NCBI GenBank assembly: GCA_949152475.1
Contig: OX424568.1
Coordinates: forward strand, 9,647,667 to 9,711,666
Source of the DNA: Terebella lapidaria
Lineage: Eukaryota; Annelida; Polychaeta; Terebellida; Terebellidae
Direction: 5' to 3'
Length of the DNA stretch: 64,000 nucleotides
The number at the start of each line of letters is the position of its first letter. Positions within the stretch are counted from its first letter, which is position 1. Position numbers and translations under genes: made by a program. The notes under the pieces were generated by a model. It worked only from the letters and a program-made list of their open reading frames with translations, was not told where the DNA came from and did no database searches. Below are positions 39,901 to 45,900 of the stretch, piece by piece.

Positions 39901-42900
39901 ATGACTTCAGAGACCTGCTCATGGTCAATGAATGACTTCTTAGGCCTGATCATGGTCAATGAATGACTGTCAGGTCTGTTCATGGTCAATGAATGACTTC
40001 TCAGGCCTGATCATGGACAATGAATGGCTTCTCAGGCCTGATGATGGTCAATGAATGACTTCTCAGGCCTGATAATGGTCAATGAATGACTTCTCAGGCC
40101 TGTTTGTGGTCAACGAATGAATCCTCAGGCCTGATCATGGTCAGTGAGTGACATCTCAGGCCTGTTCATGGTCAATGAATGACTTCAGAGACCTGATCAC
40201 GGTCAATCAGTGATTTCTCAGGCCTGATCATGGTCAATGAATGACTTCTCAGGCCTTATCATGGTCAGTGAGTGTCATCTGAGGCCTATTCATGGTCAAT
40301 GAATCACTTCTCAGGCCTGATCATTGTCAATGATTGACTTCTCAGGCCTGGCCATGGCCAATGAGTGACTTCTCAGGATTGTTCATGGTCAATGAATGAC
40401 TTCTCAGGCCTGATCATGGTCAATAAATGACTTCTCAGGCCTGATCATGGTCAATGAATGACTGTCAGGTCTGTTCTTGGTCAATGAATGACTGTCAGGT
40501 CTGTTCATGGTCAATGAATGACTTCTCAGGTAAGACCATGGTCAGTGAGTGACTTCTGAGGCCTGTTTATGGTCAATGAATCACTTCTCAGACTTAATCA
40601 TTGTCAGTGAATGACATCTTAGGCCTGTTCATGGTCAATGAGGGACTTCTCAGGCCGGATCATGGTCAATGAATGACTTCTCAGGACTGTTCGTGGTCAA
40701 TGAATGACTTCTCAGGCCTGATCATGGTCAGTGAGTGACTTCTGAGGCCTGATCTTGGTCAATGCGTAACATTTGAGGCCTGTTCATGGTCAATGAATGA
40801 CTTTTCAGGCCAGATCATGGTCAATGAGTGACATCTGAGGCCTGATCATGGTCAATGAGTGACTTCTCAGGCCTTATCGTGGTCAATGCGTGACATCTGA
40901 GGCCTGTTCATGGTCAATGAGGGATTTCTCAGGCCTGATCATGGTCAATGAATGACTTCTCAGGCCTGATCATGGTCAATGAGTGACTTCTCAGGCCTGA
41001 TCATTGTCAGTGAGTGACATGTGAGGCCTGTTGATGGTCAATGAATCACTTATCAGGCCTGGTCACGGTCAATGAGTGACTTCTCGGGCCTGATCATTGT
41101 CAGTGAGTGATATCTGAGGCCTGTTCAGGGTCAATGAATCACTTATCAGGCCTGGTCATGGTCAATGAGTGACTTTTCAGGCCTGATCATGGTCAATGAA
41201 TGACTTCTCAGGCCTGATCATGGTCAATGAATGACATCTCAGGCCTGATCATGGTCAATGAATGACTTCTCAGGATTTTTCTTGGTCAATGAAAGACTTC
41301 TCAGGCCTGATCATGGTCAAGGAATGACTTCTCAGGCCTGGTCACGGTCAATGAATGACTTCTCAGGCCTGATCATGGTCAATGAATGACTTCTCAGGAT
41401 TTTTCTTGGTCAATGAATGACTTCTCAGGCCTGATCAGGGTCAATGAATGACTGGCAGGTCTGTTCATGGTCAATGAATGACTTCTCAGGCCTGATCATG
41501 GTCAATGAATGACTTCTCAGGCCTGATCGTCGTCAGTGAGTGACATCTGAGGAATGATCATGCTCAATGAATGACTTCTCAGGATTGATCATGGTCAATG
41601 AATGACTTCTCAGGCCTGATCATGGTCAATAAATGACTTCTCAGGCCTGATCATGCTCAATGAATGACTTCTCAGGCCTGATCATGGTCAATGAGTGACT
41701 TCTCAGGCCTGATCATTGTCAGTGAGTGACATGTGAGGCCTGTTGATGGTCAATGAATCACTTATCAGGCCTGGTCACGGTCAATGAGTGACTTCTCGGG
41801 CCTGATCATTGTCAGTGAGTGATATCTGAGGCCTGTTCAGGGTCAATGAATCACTTATCAGGCCTGGTCATGGTCAATGAGTGACTTTTCAGGCCTGATC
41901 ATGGTCAATGAATGACTTCTCAGGCCTGATCATGGTCAATGAATGACTTCTCAGGCCTGATCATGGTCAATGAATGACTTCTCAGGATTTTTCTTGGTCA
42001 ATGAAAGACTTCTCAGGCCTGAACATGGTCAATGAATGACTTCTCAGGCCTGATCATGGTCAAGGAATGACTTCTCAGGCCTGGTCACGGTCAATGAATG
42101 ACTTCTCAGGCCTGGTCATGGTCAATGAATGACTTCTCAGGATTTTTCTTGGTCAATGAATGACTTCTCAGGCCTGATCAGGGTCAATGAATGACTGGCA
42201 GGTCTGTTCATGGTCAATGAATGACTTCTCAGGCCTGATCATTGTCAATGAATGACTTCTCAGGCCTGATCGTCGTCAGTGAGTGACATCTGAGGAATGA
42301 TCATGCTCAATGAATGACTTCTCAGGATTGATCATGGTCAATGAATGACTTCTCAGGCCTGATCATGGTCAATAAATGACTTCTCAGGCCTGATCATGCT
42401 CAATGAATGACTTCTCAGGCCTGATCATGGTCAATGAGTGACTTCTCAGGCCTGATCATTGTCAGTGAGTGACATGTGAGGCCTGTTGATGGTCAATGAA
42501 TCACTTATCAGGCCTGGTCACGGTCAATGAGTGACTTCTCGGGCCTGATCATTGTCAGTGAGTGATATCTGAGGCCTGTTCAGGGTCAATGAATCACTTA
42601 TCAGGCCTGGTCATGGTCAATGAGTGACTTTTCAGGCCTTATCATGGTCAATGAATGACTTCTCAGGCCTGATCATGGTCAATGAATGACTTCTCAGGCC
42701 TGATCATGGTCAATGAATGACTTCTCAGGATTTTTCTTGGTCAATGAAAGACTTCTCAGGCCTGATCATGGTCAATGAATGACTTCTCAGGCCTGATCAT
42801 GGTCAAGGAATGACTTCTCAGGCCTGGTCACGGTCAATGAATGACTTCTCAGGCCTGGTCATGGTCAATGAATGACTTCTCAGGATTTTTCTTGGTCAAT

Positions 42901-45900
42901 GAATGACTTCTCAGGCCTGATCAGGGTCAATGAATGACTGGCAGGTCTGTTCATGGTCAATGAATGACTTCTCAGGCCTGATCATTGTCAATGAATGACT
43001 TCTCAGGCCTGATCGTCGTCAGTGAGTGACATCTGAGGAATGATCATGCTCAATGAATGACTTCTCAGGATTGATCATGGTCAATGAATGACTTCTCAGG
43101 CCTGATCATGGTCAATAAATGACTTCTCAGGCCTGATCATGGTCAATGAATGACTGTCAGGTCTGTTCATGGTCAATGAATGACTTCTCAGGCCTGTTCA
43201 TGGTCAATGAATGACTTCTCAGGCCTGTTCATGGTCAATGAATGACTTCTCAGGCCTGATCATGGACAATGAATGGCTTCTCAGGCCTGATGATGGTCAA
43301 TGAATGACTTCTCAGGCCTGATAATGGTCAATGAATGACTTCTCAGGCGTGTTCGTGGTCAACGAATGAATTCTCAGGCCTGGTCATGGTCAGTGAGTGA
43401 CATCATAGGCCTGTTCATGGTCAATGAATGACTTCAGAGACCTGATCACGGTCAATCAGTGATTTCTCAGGCCTGATCATGGTCAGTGAGTGTCATCTGA
43501 GGCCTGTTCATGGTAAATGAATCACTTCTCAGGCCTGATCATTGTCAATGATTGACTTCTCAGGCCTGGCCATGGCCAATGAGTGACTTCTCAGGCCTGA
43601 TCGTGGTCAGTGAGTGTCGTCTGAGGCCTGTTCATGGTCAATGAATCACTTATCAGGCCTGGTCACGGTCAATGAGTGACTTCTCGGGCCTGATCATTGT
43701 CAGTGAGTGATATCTGAGGCCTGTTCAGGGTCAATGAATCACTTATCAGGCCTGGTCATGGTCAATGAGTGACTTTTCAGGCCTGATCATTGTGAATGAG
43801 TGACTTCTCAGGTCTGATCATGGTCAATGAGTGACTTTTCAGGCCTGATCGTGGTCAGTGAGTGACATGTGAGGCCTGTCCATGGTTTATCAGGCCTGAT
43901 CATGGTCAATGAGTGACTTATCAGGCCTGTTCATGGTCAATGAATCACTTATCAGGCCTGATGATGGTCAATGAGTGACTTTTCAGGCCTGATCATTGTC
44001 AGTGAGTGACATCTGAGGCCTGATCGTGGTCAATGAGTGACTTCTCAGGCCTGATCATTGTCAGTGAGTGACATCTGAGGCCTGTTGATGGTAAATGAGT
44101 GACTTCTCAGGCCTGATCATGGTCAATGAATCACTTATCAGGCCTGATGATGGTCAATGAGTGACTTTTCAGGCCTGATCATTGTCAGTGAGTGACATCT
44201 GAGGCCTGATCGTGGTCAATGAGTGACTTCTCAGGCCTGATCATTGTCAGTGAGTGACATCTGAGGCCTGTTGATGGTAAATGAGTGACTTCTCAGGCCT
44301 GATCATGGTCAATGAATGACTTCTCAGGCCTGATCATGGTCAATGAGTGACTTCTCAGGCCTGATCATGGTCAGTGAGTGACATCTGAGGTCTGTTCATT
44401 GTCAATGAATCACTTATCAGGCCTGGTCATGGTCAATGAGTGACTTCTAAGGCCTGATCATGGTGAGCGAGTGACATCTGAAGCCTGTTTATGGTCAATG
44501 AGTAACTTCTCAGGCCTGATCATGGTCAACGAGTGACACGTGAGGCCTGTTCATTTTCAATGAGTGAATTCTCAACCGTGATCATGGTCAGTGAGTGACA
44601 TGTGAGGCCTGTTCATTGTCAATGAGTGACTTCTCAGACCTGATCATGGTCAATGAGTGACACGTGAGGCCTGATGAAAAACGCAACCTGTAGAGCGCTC
44701 ACAAGGAAGTGTCTGTGGTGGCGGCAGTGATCACAAATCCATCGTGTCCCACTGTCTGCCAAACTTCGGAATGATCTCAGACCTCAGACTGGATAATTCA
44801 CATTGTTGTACCGGGAGCCCCCGTTAAAAAGTCCTAGGTGTATTTATGGAAAAAGTCCCATTGATAAGTTTAAAAACGGTACTGAAAATACGCCCTGCGC
44901 ATGGGCATTATTTTTGGAATAAGGTTTCAAACAAGGAATTGTTGGTAGGAACATAATAATCGAAGATTGCATATGTATTTAAGTCATGCATCCATGTATA
45001 CATGTAGCTTGATTGGCCCTGCCGCCTCGACTTCCATTAGATAGATGGCGACTTCCATTCGATAGATGACAACGCACCAAAATATACGTGAAATACGTCG
45101 TGGGCGTATTTTCGGTAAGCTATTCCATATATACACCTAGGGGCATATTATCCGGTGAGCTTATTAACGGGGGCTACCGGTAATAAGTTAACTTCTTAAT
45201 TTATCAATATTCCTTCAATATTTTATGAAACATGATAGATGTGCTCAACATGCCTGTTCGATATAATGGCAATACAGGAAATCGGAATAGAAACCTGCAG
45301 AACGCTCGAACACGGTTGTCAAGCGTACCTGAATTATTCTGAGGAACATTGGTGCCCCTGAATTATTGAGAGTGGGGGCGGCGTGAGATCTTTGGAGGAA
45401 AACTTGACAGTAGGTTGCTAAAAACCCGCACAATGTGTGTACAAACAAAGCACTGTCACCATAGAGTATGGGATATAGTTATGTATTTATTGACACATAC
45501 AATGTATATTGGTTCATTAGCTTGCCTAGTTTCTTCACGATCATGTTCACCGAGTCTTGACACCAATAGGAATGAACCCATCAGGACCAATAATACATGA
45601 AGAACTCTGGCTTTGTGTCAGTAAACATATCAAAAGTACCCTAATTGACCTATCGCCGAAGCCCCTAAACTTGCCGAGTTTCACATATTACGTCGGCAAA
45701 CTTCTCTTTGGCCAATAATAATGTTTTGCAGAATGCGTCGAAAATGACGTAAAAAGACTTAATTCCGAAGGATATCAATAGTAAGGTGGTACTTCAACAT
45801 CAGCTTGTGATTGAAAGGTTTTTTATTGTGTTTTTGTTTTATCCAAGTCAGACCTGTTTTTCCCCAAGTCATCATGGTCATGGGTTTTTTTGCAGGAGCA

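Larger units (their letters stand above)
28306..44670. repeat. 31-bp megasatellite, ~16.4 kb including inserted elements
   Basis: The consensus unit reads TGATCATGGTCAATGAATGA followed by CTTCTCAGGCC, 31 bases. Subtracting the inserted elements (about 3.4 kb) leaves about 13 kb, or some 420 units. Common variants are GTTCATGGTC, CATTGTCAGTGAGTGACATCTGAGG and ATGACTGTCAGGT. Variants recur in blocks, showing higher-order repeats: around the SINE copies (30.0, 32.5, 35.3 kb), at 36.5-38.7 kb, and as a 712-743-bp unit at 40.9-43.1 kb. No translation is meaningful here. Confidence 0.97.

Noticed and set aside
28306-44670. CRISPR-like array of 31-bp repeats
   Set aside because: The repeats are head to tail without unique spacers, vary internally, and lie in an animal gene intron.
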